Positions 18,698 through 28,485 of a stretch of DNA of 64,000 bases are shown here, one piece after another (the first letter of the stretch is position 1; each line of letters opens with the position of its first letter). The position numbers and the translations under genes are program-made. Location of the stretch: the NCBI RefSeq assembly GCF_001375515.1, contig NZ_CTDX01000012.1, forward strand, positions 36,388 to 100,387, written 5' to 3'. The notes under the pieces are model-generated. The model had not been told where the DNA came from. It saw nothing but the letters and a program-made list of their open reading frames with translations, and did no database searches. This DNA is from Bacillus kwashiorkori. Its GTDB lineage: Bacteria > Bacillota > Bacilli > Bacillales > Caldibacillaceae.

Positions 18698-18758
18698 AAA
18701 AATAAAAGGACTGTCTAACAATGGAAAGGAATCAAATCCTTTCATTTTGACAGTCCTT
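18698..18758 (-). terminator. Terminator of the peptide importer operon
   Basis: AAGGACTGTC (18706-18715) pairs with GACAGTCCTT (18749-18758), with an inner GGAAAGGA/TCCTTTC stem. The minus strand then runs into TTTTATTTTT. It closes the dppCBDF-type operon. Confidence 0.85.
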
Positions 18759-18772
18759 AAATTATTATGTTT

Positions 18773-19783
18773 TTAGTTATGTGCAGGTATTTTCCCAGCA
18801 AAATCATTTATATAGTGGCAAGCGGCTTGATGACTTTCCTTCATATGATCTTCTGTCGTTAACACTGGTTCTTTTGTTTTGCAAAGATCTGTTGCAAATG
18901 GACAACGCGTATGAAAGCGGCAACCGCTAGGGGGATTAATTGGTGAAGGAACATCCCCTTTTAAAATAATACGCTCTTTTTTTCGTTCTGGATCAGGCAC
19001 TGGAATGGCAGATAATAAAGCCTTCGTATAAGGATGTTGTGGGTTCTCAAAAATCGAGTGTTTATCCCCCGTTTCCACAATCTTTCCTAAATACATCACG
19101 ATAATGCGATCAGAAATATGGCGAACGACTCCTAAATCATGTGAGATAAAGAGATAAGTAAGTTTAAACTCCTTTTGCAAACTTTTTAATAAATTTAATA
19201 CTTGTGCTTGGATAGACACATCAAGTGCGGAAACGGCCTCATCACAAATTATTAATTTTGGGTCAACGGAAAGTGCGCGTGCAATACCAATCCTCTGTCT
19301 TTGTCCCCCGCTAAATTCATGCGGGTAACGGTCCGCTTGATAGGCAGCAATCCCAACTTTCTCTAACAAATCTAATACACGATCATTTCTCTCCTTTTTC
19401 CGTACTACTTTTTGGATTGCCAGTGCCTCTTCCAAGATTTGTTTCACGGTTTGACGCGGATTCAGTGAGGCGTAAGGGTCTTGGAAAATGATTTGCATTT
19501 CCTTCCGTAATTTTCGCATTTTCCGATTACTTAAAGTAAGCACATTTTCCCCTTGGAAATATACTTCGCCACTAGTCGGTTCATCCAGACGCAAAATTGC
19601 TCTTCCAGTTGTTGATTTTCCACAACCGGATTCACCAACAATACTTACAGTTTCTCCTTCGTAAATGGTAAAAGATATATCATCCACTGCCTTAACATGA
19701 TTCACTGTTCGTCCTAAAAATCCCCCTTTAATCGGGAAATGTTGTTTTAAATTTTTAACGGTTAACAGTGGCTTCTTTTCCAT
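18773..19783 (-). CDS. Peptide ABC importer, second ATPase (OppF/DppF)
   Basis: A 336-residue ABC ATPase. Walker A GESGCGKSTT near residue 50, signature FSGGQRQRIGIARAL, Walker B LIICDEAVSALD, and the Opp/Dpp C-terminal domain with the Cys-rich segment SGCRFHTRCPFATDLC that in this family can hold an iron-sulfur cluster. It pairs with the ATPase encoded upstream, overlapping it by 29 bases, which indicates translational coupling. It is the last gene of the operon and is followed by a strong terminator. It powers uptake of di- or oligopeptides. Confidence 0.93.
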   Translation of the reverse strand: MEKKPLLTVKNLKQHFPIKGGFLGRTVNHVKAVDDISFTIYEGETVSIVGESGCGKSTTGRAILRLDEPTSGEVYFQGENVLTLSNRKMRKLRKEMQIIFQDPYASLNPRQTVKQILEEALAIQKVVRKKERNDRVLDLLEKVGIAAYQADRYPHEFSGGQRQRIGIARALSVDPKLIICDEAVSALDVSIQAQVLNLLKSLQKEFKLTYLFISHDLGVVRHISDRIIVMYLGKIVETGDKHSIFENPQHPYTKALLSAIPVPDPERKKERIILKGDVPSPINPPSGCRFHTRCPFATDLCKTKEPVLTTEDHMKESHQAACHYINDFAGKIPAHN

Positions 19784-20780
19784 TCACATTCACCTCCTTA
19801 TCTCCATCCCACTCATCTGTATAAATCCAACAGCGAACATCTCTTCCTTGTTCTAAAGTAGTAAGTTCTGGTACTTTCTCGTGGCAAATAGGGGATGCAA
19901 ATGGACAACGAGGGGCAAAACTACAGCCCTTTGGCATATCAAATGGACTTGGTACCGCCCCTTTTATTGCAACGAGATCCTCTTGATCCATGTCATGTCG
20001 TGGTAATGAATTAAGCAGGCCGACAGTATATGGATGTTTCGGATTTTTGAAAAGTGTTTTCACATCCGAATACTCTACTACTTTTCCGCAATACATTACT
20101 GCTACATAGTCACAAGTTTCAGCAACTACCCCTAAGTCATGAGTAATAAAAATAACGGACATATTCAATCGTTTTTGTAAGTCCTTAATTAGTTCCAAAA
20201 TTTGTGCCTGAATGGTAACGTCAAGGGCAGTCGTTGGTTCATCCGCAATTAGCAAACTCGGATTACATGCAAGTGCCATTGCAATCATTACCCTTTGCCG
20301 CATTCCTCCAGATAATTCAAATGGGTATTGATCCACTCGTTTTTCCGGCGATGGAATACCGACTAGTTTCAGCATTTCAACAGCCTTTATTTTAGCTGTT
20401 CGCTTTGATAATCCTTGATGGATTTGAAATGACTCGGCAATTTGGTCGCCAATAGTATATACAGGGTTTAAAGAAGTCATCGGTTCTTGGAAAATCATAG
20501 AAATTTGATTGCCACGAATATGCCGCATCTCTTTTTTTGATTTTTTCAGCAAATCTTCCCCTTTAAAGATTACTTCACCACCGACAATCTTCCCTGGATG
20601 GTCTATGAGGCGCATTAAGGATAAAGAAGTAATACTTTTACCAGAACCAGATTCGCCAACAATTCCTAACGTCTTTCCGGCGGGTAAAGAAAAACTAACA
20701 CCGTCTACCGCCCTTACTTCTCCTTCACTAGTAAAAAAGGATGTTCGCAGATTATTAACTTCTAATATATTTTTGCTCAC
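19755..20780 (-). CDS. Peptide ABC importer, first ATPase (OppD/DppD)
   Basis: About 341 residues. Walker [11 protein letters not shown], signature [15 protein letters not shown], Walker [13 protein letters not shown], and a C-terminal Cys motif [15 protein letters not shown]. The frame opens at ATG 20789, but AAGGGG is only three bases before it. GTG 20780, eight bases from AAGGGG, is the better start and gives MSKNILEV. The gene begins 17 bases after the permease gene and overlaps the next ATPase gene. Confidence 0.92.
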   Translation of the reverse strand: MSKNILEVNNLRTSFFTSEGEVRAVDGVSFSLPAGKTLGIVGESGSGKSITSLSLMRLIDHPGKIVGGEVIFKGEDLLKKSKKEMRHIRGNQISMIFQEPMTSLNPVYTIGDQIAESFQIHQGLSKRTAKIKAVEMLKLVGIPSPEKRVDQYPFELSGGMRQRVMIAMALACNPSLLIADEPTTALDVTIQAQILELIKDLQKRLNMSVIFITHDLGVVAETCDYVAVMYCGKVVEYSDVKTLFKNPKHPYTVGLLNSLPRHDMDQEDLVAIKGAVPSPFDMPKGCSFAPRCPFASPICHEKVPELTTLEQGRDVRCWIYTDEWDGDKEVNVNGKEATVNR

Positions 20781-20796
20781 AACATGCACCCCTTTT

Positions 20797-21720
20797 TTAA
20801 TTCAACTCAATTCGCTTATTTAAGTATCGATACGAAATGTCTACTAATAGATTAACAATGACGAACAAGATAGAAATAACTAGCACTGTTCCTTGGACAA
20901 CTGGAAAATTTCGTTGATATATCGCATCAATGACTAATCTTCCCATTCCATTCACGGCAAAAACGCTCTCTGTTAATACAGCTCCACCGAGAAAACCGCC
21001 AAACTCTAAGCCCACTACAGTCACGACAGGAATAAGTGCATTTTTTAAAGCATGTTTGTAAATGACGATTTGTTCCTTTACTCCTTTAGCTCGAGCGGTT
21101 CGAATATAATCTTGATTAATCACTTCAAGCATACTGGAGCGAGTCATTCGAGCAATAATGGCTGCACCACCAGTACCTAATGTAATTACTGGTAAAATAT
21201 TTTGTTGCCATGTTCCCCATCCGGACGGATCAAAGATACGAACTTCTATCGCAAAATACTTAATTAACATTAACCCTAGCCAAAAGTTTGGCATCGATAA
21301 ACCGAATAAAGCAACAACCATAATGGAAACATCCATCCAAGAGTACTGTTTTACGGCAGAAATGATTCCAGCAATTAATCCTAAAAAAACAGCTAGAATA
21401 ACACTGTATATAGCAAGCTCTAACGTTATCCAAAACCGGCTCTCAAAAATTTCATCAACGACAGGCCGGTTACTACGAATGGAATCACCTAAATCCCCTT
21501 GTAATAAATTACCTAGGAACTTTCCGTATTGAACATGTAAGGGATCATTCAAGCCAAGTTTTTCTCGGATTTGTTCAATTGTTTCTCTCGGAGCACCTTC
21601 TCCGGCGATAACTAACGCGGGATCGCCTGGTGTTAGGTGAAGTAATAAAAAGACAAGAACAGTTACCCCGAAAAGTACTGGTATCGTTTGTAAGATTCTG
21701 CGAATAATAAATTTAAACAT
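20797..21720 (-). CDS. Peptide ABC importer, permease (OppB/DppB)
   Basis: A 307-residue inner-membrane permease with six hydrophobic segments. It starts FIIRRILQTIPVLFGVTVLVFLLLHLTPGDPA, the usual DppB opening, and has the EAA-type ATPase contact loop near MLEVINQDYIRTARAKG (about residue 200). It lies 12 bases downstream of its partner permease. Length is normal for the family. Confidence 0.95.
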   Translation of the reverse strand: MFKFIIRRILQTIPVLFGVTVLVFLLLHLTPGDPALVIAGEGAPRETIEQIREKLGLNDPLHVQYGKFLGNLLQGDLGDSIRSNRPVVDEIFESRFWITLELAIYSVILAVFLGLIAGIISAVKQYSWMDVSIMVVALFGLSMPNFWLGLMLIKYFAIEVRIFDPSGWGTWQQNILPVITLGTGGAAIIARMTRSSMLEVINQDYIRTARAKGVKEQIVIYKHALKNALIPVVTVVGLEFGGFLGGAVLTESVFAVNGMGRLVIDAIYQRNFPVVQGTVLVISILFVIVNLLVDISYRYLNKRIELN

Positions 21721-21731
21721 GAAATGCCCCC

Positions 21732-22631
21732 CTATTTTTTACTTGACTTAGGATCTAACGCATCCCTCAGCCCGTCTCCAAAAATATTAAATGCTAATAC
21801 GACCGTAACAATTGCAAGACCTGGGAATAACGCCACATGTGGATAGTCGAAAATATAGGACCGTCCATCATTTAACATAGCTCCCCACTCTGGTTCTGGG
21901 GGTTGAGCACCCAAACCTAAGAAAGACAAACCTGCAGCTGTTAAAATGGCCGTCGCTATTCGCAATGTCGCTTGTACAATTATTGGAGACATAATATTCG
22001 GTAAAATGTGCCTGAAGATTATTCGTAAGTCTTTCGCACCAAGAGCTCTAATCGCGTCTATATATTCTAGTTTCCTAACGGCTAACGTCGAACCGCGAAC
22101 GATACGGGCAAAGGAAGGGACTGAGAACACAGCAACAGCAATAATGACATTGTATAAACTGCCCCCTAATACACCGGCAATAGCAATCGCAAGCAAAATT
22201 CCTGGAAATGCAAGGAAAACATCGACCACACGCATTATAATTGTGTCAATTACTCCCCCGTAATAACCAGATATAATTCCTAAAACGACCCCTGCAATCA
22301 TTCCAATAAATACGGAGAAAAATCCAACAAATAAGGTTAATTTCATCCCGTGAATAATCCTTGTGAAAATATCACGACCGTTATGGTCAGTACCGAACCA
22401 ATGCTCACTTGAAGGCTCTTGTAATTTAATAGAATACTTGACCAAATTCGGATCATGTGTGGTGAACATCGGTCCAAAGATTGCAACTAAAATAAAAAAT
22501 AAAATAAAATATCCGCCAATAAGTGCAGCTTTATTCTTTTTGAAGCGTCGGTAAAAAATCATCCAATTGGATTGACCCTTTTGTTTGGAAACTGGAGGAG
22601 TGGTTGTCGTTTGAATTGGTTGATTCGTCAT
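21732..22631 (-). CDS. Peptide ABC importer, permease (OppC/DppC)
   Basis: A 299-residue permease with a cytoplasmic N-terminus (residues 1-30), one early helix, then the five-helix ABC core. Characteristic blocks are LYHEHWFGTDHNGRDIF-like EHWFGTDHNGRDIFTR and the ATPase loop LEYIDAIRALGAKDLRI. The second ATG (22631) is chosen, because the first lies inside the ribosome site AAAGGATGG. It is the first gene of the minus-strand operon, divergent from the binding-protein gene. Confidence 0.94.
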   Translation of the reverse strand: MTNQPIQTTTTPPVSKQKGQSNWMIFYRRFKKNKAALIGGYFILFFILVAIFGPMFTTHDPNLVKYSIKLQEPSSEHWFGTDHNGRDIFTRIIHGMKLTLFVGFFSVFIGMIAGVVLGIISGYYGGVIDTIIMRVVDVFLAFPGILLAIAIAGVLGGSLYNVIIAVAVFSVPSFARIVRGSTLAVRKLEYIDAIRALGAKDLRIIFRHILPNIMSPIIVQATLRIATAILTAAGLSFLGLGAQPPEPEWGAMLNDGRSYIFDYPHVALFPGLAIVTVVLAFNIFGDGLRDALDPKSSKK

Positions 22632-22796
22632 AGATTCCATCCTTTCTTTGTCTGTATCAATATTTTGAATTCATAGAGTTTAACCTATCATACAATAAAA
22701 TTAATAATTATGTAATATTATATTAGTAAAAAATTAATTTAATCCTATAGTTTTCTCTCAACAAAATATGGCAAAAAACGCTATTTTATTACAAAA

Positions 22797-22825
22797 TTCG
22801 ACAAAAAAAGCAACAGCTTGTCGAA
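22797..22825. other. Inverted repeat in the divergent promoter region
   Basis: TTCGACAA (22797-22804) and TTGTCGAA (22818-22825) are perfect 8-bp arms around 13 bases. It lies between the divergent permease and binding-protein genes and 31 bases upstream of the predicted -35 of the latter, so it is a candidate operator. The rest of 22632-22796 is AT-rich with nothing clear. Confidence 0.45.
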
Positions 22826-22855
22826 AAAAGATGTACGATTTTTCAAAAAAAGATA

Positions 22856-22884
22856 TTGAGAATTTATTCATTTCACGGTATATT
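22856..22884 (+). promoter_or_regulatory. Predicted promoter of the peptide-binding protein gene
   Basis: TTGAGA (22856-22861), 17 bases, then TATATT (22879-22884). This is a good sigma-A match about 70 bases before the TTG start. Confidence 0.55.
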
Positions 22885-22954
22885 TGTAAAAACATCAAGT
22901 TGTTTACTAGATTTTCACTATTACAAAAACAAATTCAAACAGGGGGGAATTTTT

Positions 22955-24562
22955 TTGAAGAAAAAATCATTTTTATTACTTGCCTTCATGTTAATGTTTG
23001 CATTGGTACTATCTGCATGTGGTGGCGGTAAAAAGGAAGAGACGGGAGGCAAAAATTCAGGCGGACAAAATGGTGGAGACGAAAAGAAGGCCCAGGATTT
23101 AATTATCGCTAGCCTTTCAGAGGCAGTTTCATTAGATCCGCATGGTTCCAACGATGTTCCATCTAGTAATGTTGCTTACAATATTTATGAAACTTTAGTT
23201 TATCAAAACGAAAAAATGGAAATCGTCCCAGGACTTGCAAAGGAATGGAAAATGATTGACGACACAACCTATGAATTTAAACTACAAGAAGGTGTAAAAT
23301 TCCATGATGGTTCTGATTTTACCGCAGATGTAGTAAAAGCAAACTTTGAACGAATTTTAGACCCGAAAGTTGCTTCACCTAGAGCCTTCTTATTCGAAAT
23401 GATTGAGTCGGTTAATCCAGTAGATCCAACAACTGTACAATTTAAATTAAAATATCCATTTGCCCCATTCCTAGCACACTTAGCGCATAGTGGTGGCAGT
23501 ATGATTAGTGCAGAAGCAATCAAAAAAGATTACGAGGAAATTGAAAAAGATTCTAAGAAAAAAGCAGGAGCTTATATTAGCTTAAATCCATCTGGAACTG
23601 GCTGGTTTAAATTAGGTAAATGGAACTCTGGTGAGTCTATTAAGCTAGTACGTAATGACGATTATTGGGGAGAAAAGGCAAAGCTGGATAGTGTCACTTG
23701 GAAAGTAGTGAAGGAAGCATTAACAAGAGTAGCAGAATTAGAAACTGGTAATTCCCATATTATTGATCCAGTTAGTCCATCGGATTTGAAACGGGTAGAA
23801 GATTTGGCGAACGCCGGTGTTAATAAGCAAACATCGTTGAGTTTATCGTATGTTGGTTTTAATGCACAAAAAGCACCGTTCGATAATGTGAAAGTTCGTC
23901 AAGCCATTTCTATGGCAATTGATAAGAACGAAATTATTAACGGAATATATGAAGGGACAGGAGTACCAGCAGTTGGTCCGCTTGCCCCAGATGTATATGG
24001 TTTTGATGCATCCGTCAAGCCAATTGAATATGATGTAGAAGGAGCTAAAAAATTATTAGCCGAAGCAGGTTTCCCTGACGGATTTGAAACAACTATTTGG
24101 ACAAATGACAACCCAGATCGCCGTAAGATCGCAGAGTATGTCCAAAGCGCACTTAAAGAAATTGGTGTAGAAGTAAAAATTGAAGAATTAGAGTGGGGTT
24201 CCTACTTAGAGCAAACAGCAGCAGGTAACCATGATATGTTCATTTTAGGATGGTCTACTGCAACAGCTGATGCGGACTATGCCATGTTCCCATTATTCCA
24301 TTCGGATAATGTCGGTGATCCAGGGAACCGTACGTTCTTAAAAGATGCGGAACTTGATTCTATTTTAGAAAAAGCACGACAAGAAACAGATAACACAACA
24401 CGTCTTGCTTTATATAAAGAAGCACAAGAAAAACTAGTAGAACTTGCCCCGATGCTATACTTAATGCATACAGAGCATTTGAACGGCGTAAGTGATAATG
24501 TAAAAGGATTTGGTGTAACAGCTGCGGGAATGTTCTTATTAAAAGACGTAACAATTGAATAA
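22955..24562 (+). CDS. Peptide ABC importer, substrate-binding lipoprotein (OppA/DppE family)
   Basis: A 535-residue extracellular solute-binding protein of family 5. The signal peptide KKKSFLLLAFMLMFALVLSAC ends in the lipobox LSAC, then a Gly/Lys-rich linker. The family block ETLVYQNEKMEIVPGLAKEW and SMAIDKNEII are present. TTG 22955 is taken as start because AGGGGGG lies 7-8 bases upstream and the codon directly precedes the signal peptide; the frame continues 33 codons upstream without a ribosome site and overlaps the predicted promoter. It delivers peptides to the permease encoded divergently. A strong terminator follows. Confidence 0.92.
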   Translation: MKKKSFLLLAFMLMFALVLSACGGGKKEETGGKNSGGQNGGDEKKAQDLIIASLSEAVSLDPHGSNDVPSSNVAYNIYETLVYQNEKMEIVPGLAKEWKMIDDTTYEFKLQEGVKFHDGSDFTADVVKANFERILDPKVASPRAFLFEMIESVNPVDPTTVQFKLKYPFAPFLAHLAHSGGSMISAEAIKKDYEEIEKDSKKKAGAYISLNPSGTGWFKLGKWNSGESIKLVRNDDYWGEKAKLDSVTWKVVKEALTRVAELETGNSHIIDPVSPSDLKRVEDLANAGVNKQTSLSLSYVGFNAQKAPFDNVKVRQAISMAIDKNEIINGIYEGTGVPAVGPLAPDVYGFDASVKPIEYDVEGAKKLLAEAGFPDGFETTIWTNDNPDRRKIAEYVQSALKEIGVEVKIEELEWGSYLEQTAAGNHDMFILGWSTATADADYAMFPLFHSDNVGDPGNRTFLKDAELDSILEKARQETDNTTRLALYKEAQEKLVELAPMLYLMHTEHLNGVSDNVKGFGVTAAGMFLLKDVTIE

Positions 24563-24578
24563 CATTTAAAAGAGCGAA

Positions 24579-24621
24579 GCCATCTAAAGGTGAACAATCA
24601 TCACTTTAGATGGCTTTTTTT
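24579..24621 (+). terminator. Terminator after the peptide-binding protein gene
   Basis: GCCATCTAAAG (24579-24589) pairs perfectly with CTTTAGATGGC (24604-24614), followed by seven Ts. Confidence 0.92.
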
Positions 24622-24759
24622 CTCGTTAAAGTAAATCTTAAATTTCATTACATAAATAAATGAATATGCTAAAATGATTAGTGACAATGTAACAATAAGC
24701 AATATTTATTTATAATAAAATACTATCTTTCGATAACATATTGATAGGAGGACATAACG

Positions 24760-25953
24760 ATGTCAAGTTCAACTTTACATGGATTTTTACAAACAAATTT
24801 ACAAGATTTAAAAGATCAAGGTTTATATAATGAAATTGACCCATTACAATCTGCCAACGGTCCAATCATTCGTATCGATGGCAAAGAATTAATTAATTTA
24901 TCTTCCAACAACTATCTCGGTTTAGCAACTGATGACCGCTTAAAAGAAGTTGCTAAAAAGGCAATTGATGATTGGGGCGTTGGTGCAGGAGCGGTCCGTA
25001 CTATTAATGGAACATTAGCAGTACATACTAAATTGGAAGATACAATTGCTACATTTAAAGGAACAGAAGCAGCGATTGCTTACCAGTCCGGTTTCAACTG
25101 TAATATGGCAGCAATTTCCGCCGTTATGGATAAAAATGATGCGATTTTATCTGATGAATTAAATCATGCATCGATTATTGATGGCTGCCGTCTATCAAGG
25201 GCAACAATTATTCGTTACAACCACTCAGATATGGAAGACTTACGGACAAAAGCAAAAGAAGCTAAAGAATCAGGAAAATATAAGAAGTTAATGGTCATTA
25301 CTGACGGTGTATTTTCGATGGATGGTGATATTGCTCTACTACCTGAAATTGTAGAAATAGCCGAAGAATTTGACTTAATGGTATATGTCGATGATGCTCA
25401 CGGTTCTGGAGTTCTCGGTAACGGTGCAGGAACAGTGAAACATTTTGGTCTGCAAGACAAGGTAGACTTTCAAATTGGGACGTTATCGAAAGCAATCGGT
25501 GTCGTTGGAGGATATGTTGCAGGAAAAAGAGAGCTAATTGACTGGTTAAAAGTACGTTCTCGGCCATTTTTATTTTCAACTGCGGTAACACCAGCAGATG
25601 CAGTGGCTGCAACAAAAGCAATTGAATTATTAATGGAAAGTACCGAACTTCATGATAAGCTTTGGGAGAATGGGCGGTATTTAAAGGCTGGCTTGAAAAG
25701 GTTAGGCTTCGATATCGGTCAAAGTGAAACACCGATAACACCTTGCATTATCGGTGATGAAATGACAACCCAACAATTTAGCAAACGACTTTACGAGGAA
25801 GGAGTATATGCTAAATCCATCGTATTCCCAACCGTACCAAAAGGAACAGGGCGCATAAGAAACATGCCAACAGCTGCCCATACGAAGGAAATGTTAGACC
25901 AAGCTTTAGCAATTTATGAAAAAGTCGGTAAAGAACTTGGAATCTTATCTTAA
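24760..25953 (+). CDS. kbl: Glycine C-acetyltransferase (2-amino-3-ketobutyrate CoA ligase)
   Basis: A 397-residue PLP enzyme of the alpha-oxoamine synthase family. It cleaves 2-amino-3-oxobutyrate with CoA to glycine and acetyl-CoA. The cofactor Lys is in [16 protein letters not shown] (about residue 242), the PLP Asp/His in [12 protein letters not shown], and the N-terminal SSNNYLGLA is diagnostic. AGGAGG stands 6-7 bases before ATG. The next gene encodes the threonine dehydrogenase that makes its substrate, so the two form a threonine degradation operon. The sister enzyme BioF is less likely given the neighbour. Confidence 0.95.
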   Translation: MSSSTLHGFLQTNLQDLKDQGLYNEIDPLQSANGPIIRIDGKELINLSSNNYLGLATDDRLKEVAKKAIDDWGVGAGAVRTINGTLAVHTKLEDTIATFKGTEAAIAYQSGFNCNMAAISAVMDKNDAILSDELNHASIIDGCRLSRATIIRYNHSDMEDLRTKAKEAKESGKYKKLMVITDGVFSMDGDIALLPEIVEIAEEFDLMVYVDDAHGSGVLGNGAGTVKHFGLQDKVDFQIGTLSKAIGVVGGYVAGKRELIDWLKVRSRPFLFSTAVTPADAVAATKAIELLMESTELHDKLWENGRYLKAGLKRLGFDIGQSETPITPCIIGDEMTTQQFSKRLYEEGVYAKSIVFPTVPKGTGRIRNMPTAAHTKEMLDQALAIYEKVGKELGILS

Positions 25954-26066
25954 GGCTTTAGTAACAGACAACAATGATTATTATGCTTAATGGATAGAGC
26001 GAAATTAGGCGATTCAACGTTTTTTACGATAATCATTTGATTTTTTTGGGTAGCGGAGGAAGTTGT

Positions 26067-27020
26067 ATGAAAAAAATTTTAGTAACAGGTGCACTAGGAC
26101 AAATCGGTTCAGAACTAGTAATGAAACTTCGAGAAATTTACGGGGCAAACAATGTCGTTGCAACAGATATTCGGGAAGCGGATAATGAAGTAGTAACGAG
26201 TGGGCCTTTTGAAATTTTAAATGTATTAGAAGCTAATAAAATGGCGGATATTGCAAAAAGACACCAAGTAGACACGATCATGCATTTAGCTGCCTTACTT
26301 TCTGCAACAGCGGAGGCTAACCCGCAACTTGCATGGAATATTAATATGGGTGGGCTCATGAATGCGTTAGAAGTTGCAAGGGAAGAACATTTACAATTTT
26401 TCACCCCTAGTTCAATAGGTGCCTTTGGTCCGTCTACACCGAAGGATAATACACCACAAGACACATTACAAAGGCCTACAACGATGTACGGTGTCAATAA
26501 AGTAGCTGGTGAACTGCTATGTGATTACTACTTCGCTAAATTTGGTGTCGACACACGGGGGGTACGTTTTCCAGGATTAATTTCCTATGTTGCACCTCCT
26601 GGGGGCGGAACGACGGATTACGCAGTGGAAATTTACTATGAAGCATTAAGAAATAAAAAATATACATCTTTTATCGGAAAAGGCACCTATATGGATATGA
26701 TGTATATGCCAGATGCAATTGATGCAATTATCCGGTTAATGGAAACTGATGCAGGCAGACTTATTCACCGCAATGCATTTAACGTATCAGCAATGAGTGT
26801 CGCTCCTGAACATTTTGAAGCGGCGATTAAAAAGCATATACCAGAATTTACTTTACAATACAAAGTTGATCCACTTCGGCAAAAAATTGCTGAAAGCTGG
26901 CCCAATTCCATTGATACGACTGCGGCAAAACAAGAATGGGGCTTTACAACACGGTATGATTTAGAAAAAATGACAGCGGATATGCTAGAAAAATTATCTG
27001 TGAAATTAACAAAAAATTAG
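26067..27020 (+). CDS. tdh: L-threonine 3-dehydrogenase, SDR (epimerase-like) type
   Basis: A 317-residue extended short-chain dehydrogenase. The Rossmann motif is [13 protein letters not shown], the catalytic dyad YGVNKVAGE (Tyr-x3-Lys, about residues 140-144), and SSIGAFG supplies the Ser. This is the UDP-galactose-epimerase-like type of threonine dehydrogenase, unrelated to the zinc enzyme called Tdh in B. subtilis. It oxidises threonine with NAD to 2-amino-3-oxobutyrate, the substrate of the Kbl encoded 113 bases upstream. ATG 26067 follows GCGGAGGAAG; the open frame begins 10 codons earlier. Confidence 0.9.
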   Translation: MKKILVTGALGQIGSELVMKLREIYGANNVVATDIREADNEVVTSGPFEILNVLEANKMADIAKRHQVDTIMHLAALLSATAEANPQLAWNINMGGLMNALEVAREEHLQFFTPSSIGAFGPSTPKDNTPQDTLQRPTTMYGVNKVAGELLCDYYFAKFGVDTRGVRFPGLISYVAPPGGGTTDYAVEIYYEALRNKKYTSFIGKGTYMDMMYMPDAIDAIIRLMETDAGRLIHRNAFNVSAMSVAPEHFEAAIKKHIPEFTLQYKVDPLRQKIAESWPNSIDTTAAKQEWGFTTRYDLEKMTADMLEKLSVKLTKN

Positions 27021-27032
27021 TCAAGATATATA

Positions 27033-27196
27033 AAAGAGGTTAGGACGAAGAAGTTTAATTGTAGGGAACTTCGAACAAGTGTGGGATCAACCACTTTGGA
27101 GATACGGTATAACAGTTACTGCACCTATTTCCTCCACAAGACAAATGTCATTGTTCACCTTACAAATAAATCTCACTCTTATATCCTAACCTCTTT
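27033..27196. repeat. Long-range inverted repeat with internal hairpins
   Basis: AAAGAGGTTAGGA (27033-27045) is the perfect inverse complement of TCCTAACCTCTTT (27184-27196). The 138 bases between contain smaller stems, such as CGAAG...CTTCG and AAGTG...CACTT. As RNA this would be a multi-branched structure. It lies between the kbl-tdh operon and the AraC gene. It could be a terminator-like dispersed element; no RNA family is recognised. Confidence 0.6.
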
Positions 27197-27260
27197 CACA
27201 TGTCAAAAAATATGAGGCTTTCTAATAGTTATAAGTCATTTTTAGAAGAGGTGAGAAACG

Positions 27261-28124
27261 ATGATGAATTCCTATTTAGAAATCCGCCAAGAAAATGATG
27301 AGTTTCCATATTCCTGTTATTTGCATAGCGGGGATATTTCACTATTACCTCATTGGCATAAAGAAATTGAAATTGTTTATGTGAAAAAGGGAACATTAAC
27401 AATAGGAGTTAATGAAAACTTATTGACAATGGAAGAAGGTCAAATTCGAATAATTAATGGTGGTGAAGTTCATTATTTCCTCTCCTCACCTGAAAGTGAA
27501 AGAATTGTTATTCTATTTGACCAAGTTTTTTTCAAAGACATGCGTTTAGTACAAAAGGAAGAAAGGTCCTTCATAGACATCATATCAGGAATGGAGAAAA
27601 ATAGTTTGTGCTGGCCAGAGGGGATCACGGAAAAGATAAAGGAATTGATCGAGACTATTTATAAAGAAGAAATAACGAAGGACAAAGGATATTTATACGC
27701 AATAAAAGCGAAAATGTATGAACTAATAGTAACGTTATACCGCAATGTTTTTAATGAATCAAATATTACAGAGGAAACAAAATATGCAAATCCGAAGCAA
27801 TTGATTGATAATTTAAATCGAGTTTTTTCTTATGTAGAAGAGCATTATCAACGAAAAATTACCATTGATCATATTGCTCATTATTTAGGATTTAATCCGC
27901 AATATTTTACGAGATATTTTAAAAAATTAACAGGACAAACATTTATACATTTTTTAAACGAATATCGGTTAAATAAAGCAAAATGGATATTATTAAATGA
28001 GGATATCCCAATAATTGAGGTGGCAAACAAAGCGGGATTTAATAGTGTGAAAACATTTCATCATCTTTTTAAAGAAAAATTCGGCATCTCACCTTTAAAG
28101 TATAAAGTCAATATCCGGGAATAA
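27261..28124 (+). CDS. AraC-family transcriptional regulator with cupin sensor
   Basis: A 287-residue regulator. Residues 15-85 form an AraC-type cupin (LPHWHKEIEIVYVKKGTL, EEGQIRIINGGEVHYF) that should bind a sugar. Residues 180-285 hold two helix-turn-helix units (ITIDHIAHYLGFNPQYFTR and IIEVANKAGFNSVKTFHHLF) ending in the family signature FKEKFGISPLKYK. AGAGGTG precedes ATG. Its likely target is the sugar operon that starts at 29977, now separated from it by a repeat and an insertion sequence. Confidence 0.92.
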   Translation: MMNSYLEIRQENDEFPYSCYLHSGDISLLPHWHKEIEIVYVKKGTLTIGVNENLLTMEEGQIRIINGGEVHYFLSSPESERIVILFDQVFFKDMRLVQKEERSFIDIISGMEKNSLCWPEGITEKIKELIETIYKEEITKDKGYLYAIKAKMYELIVTLYRNVFNESNITEETKYANPKQLIDNLNRVFSYVEEHYQRKITIDHIAHYLGFNPQYFTRYFKKLTGQTFIHFLNEYRLNKAKWILLNEDIPIIEVANKAGFNSVKTFHHLFKEKFGISPLKYKVNIRE

Positions 28125-28173
28125 CTGATTTGAATTCGAGGAAGAAACAGGAGAACCTATCGATTAAAATAAA

Positions 28174-28205
28174 TGTAAACGTTTTAATAACATTTGTATT
28201 ATAAT
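28174..28205 (+). promoter_or_regulatory. cre-like site and -10 box after the AraC gene
   Basis: TGTAAACGTTTTAA (28174-28187) matches the cre consensus at all but one defined position. A perfect TATAAT is at 28200-28205. Together they look like a CcpA-controlled promoter pointing toward the ThuA operon. I see no clean -35. Confidence 0.45.
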
Positions 28206-28220
28206 TTAAGCCTATGTTAT

Positions 28221-28424
28221 TTTTATTGTTCATTTTTAGGCAGTTGTTGATTGTAGTGTAGGCGGCGACTCCGGCGGGAAAAGCACGAGCCAGAAATAAC
28301 GAGACGCCTAGCATCGAAGCGGCTGATGCCGTGCCCGCGGAAAGCGTCCGCTTGTTCCTGTCGATTCGCTTCGTCACAAATAAAATTGGAACGGAAATCA
28401 ACACCAATCTTTGCACATAGCCTA
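28221..28424 (+). repeat. GC-rich dispersed repeat, copy 1
   Basis: It begins near TTTTTATTGTTCATTTTTAG, has the block CAGTTGTTGATTGTAGTG, a GC-rich core with GGCGGCGACTCCGGCGGG and GCCCGCGGAAAGCGTCCGC, and ends GGAACGGAAATCAACACC then AATCTTTGCACATAGC. The same ends and core occur inverted at 61665-61945, and the first part at 38827. Base composition is far richer in GC than the surroundings. Short frames inside are not genes. Confidence 0.8.
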
Positions 28425-28485
28425 ATTTAAAGAAAAGCTTCCTCGCTAAATAGTATTGGTTTAAAGATTCCTAGGTAAGACCATA

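Noticed and set aside
28108..28416. A 102-codon minus-strand frame
   Set aside because: It covers repeat copy 1 and the end of the AraC gene, with no ribosome site.
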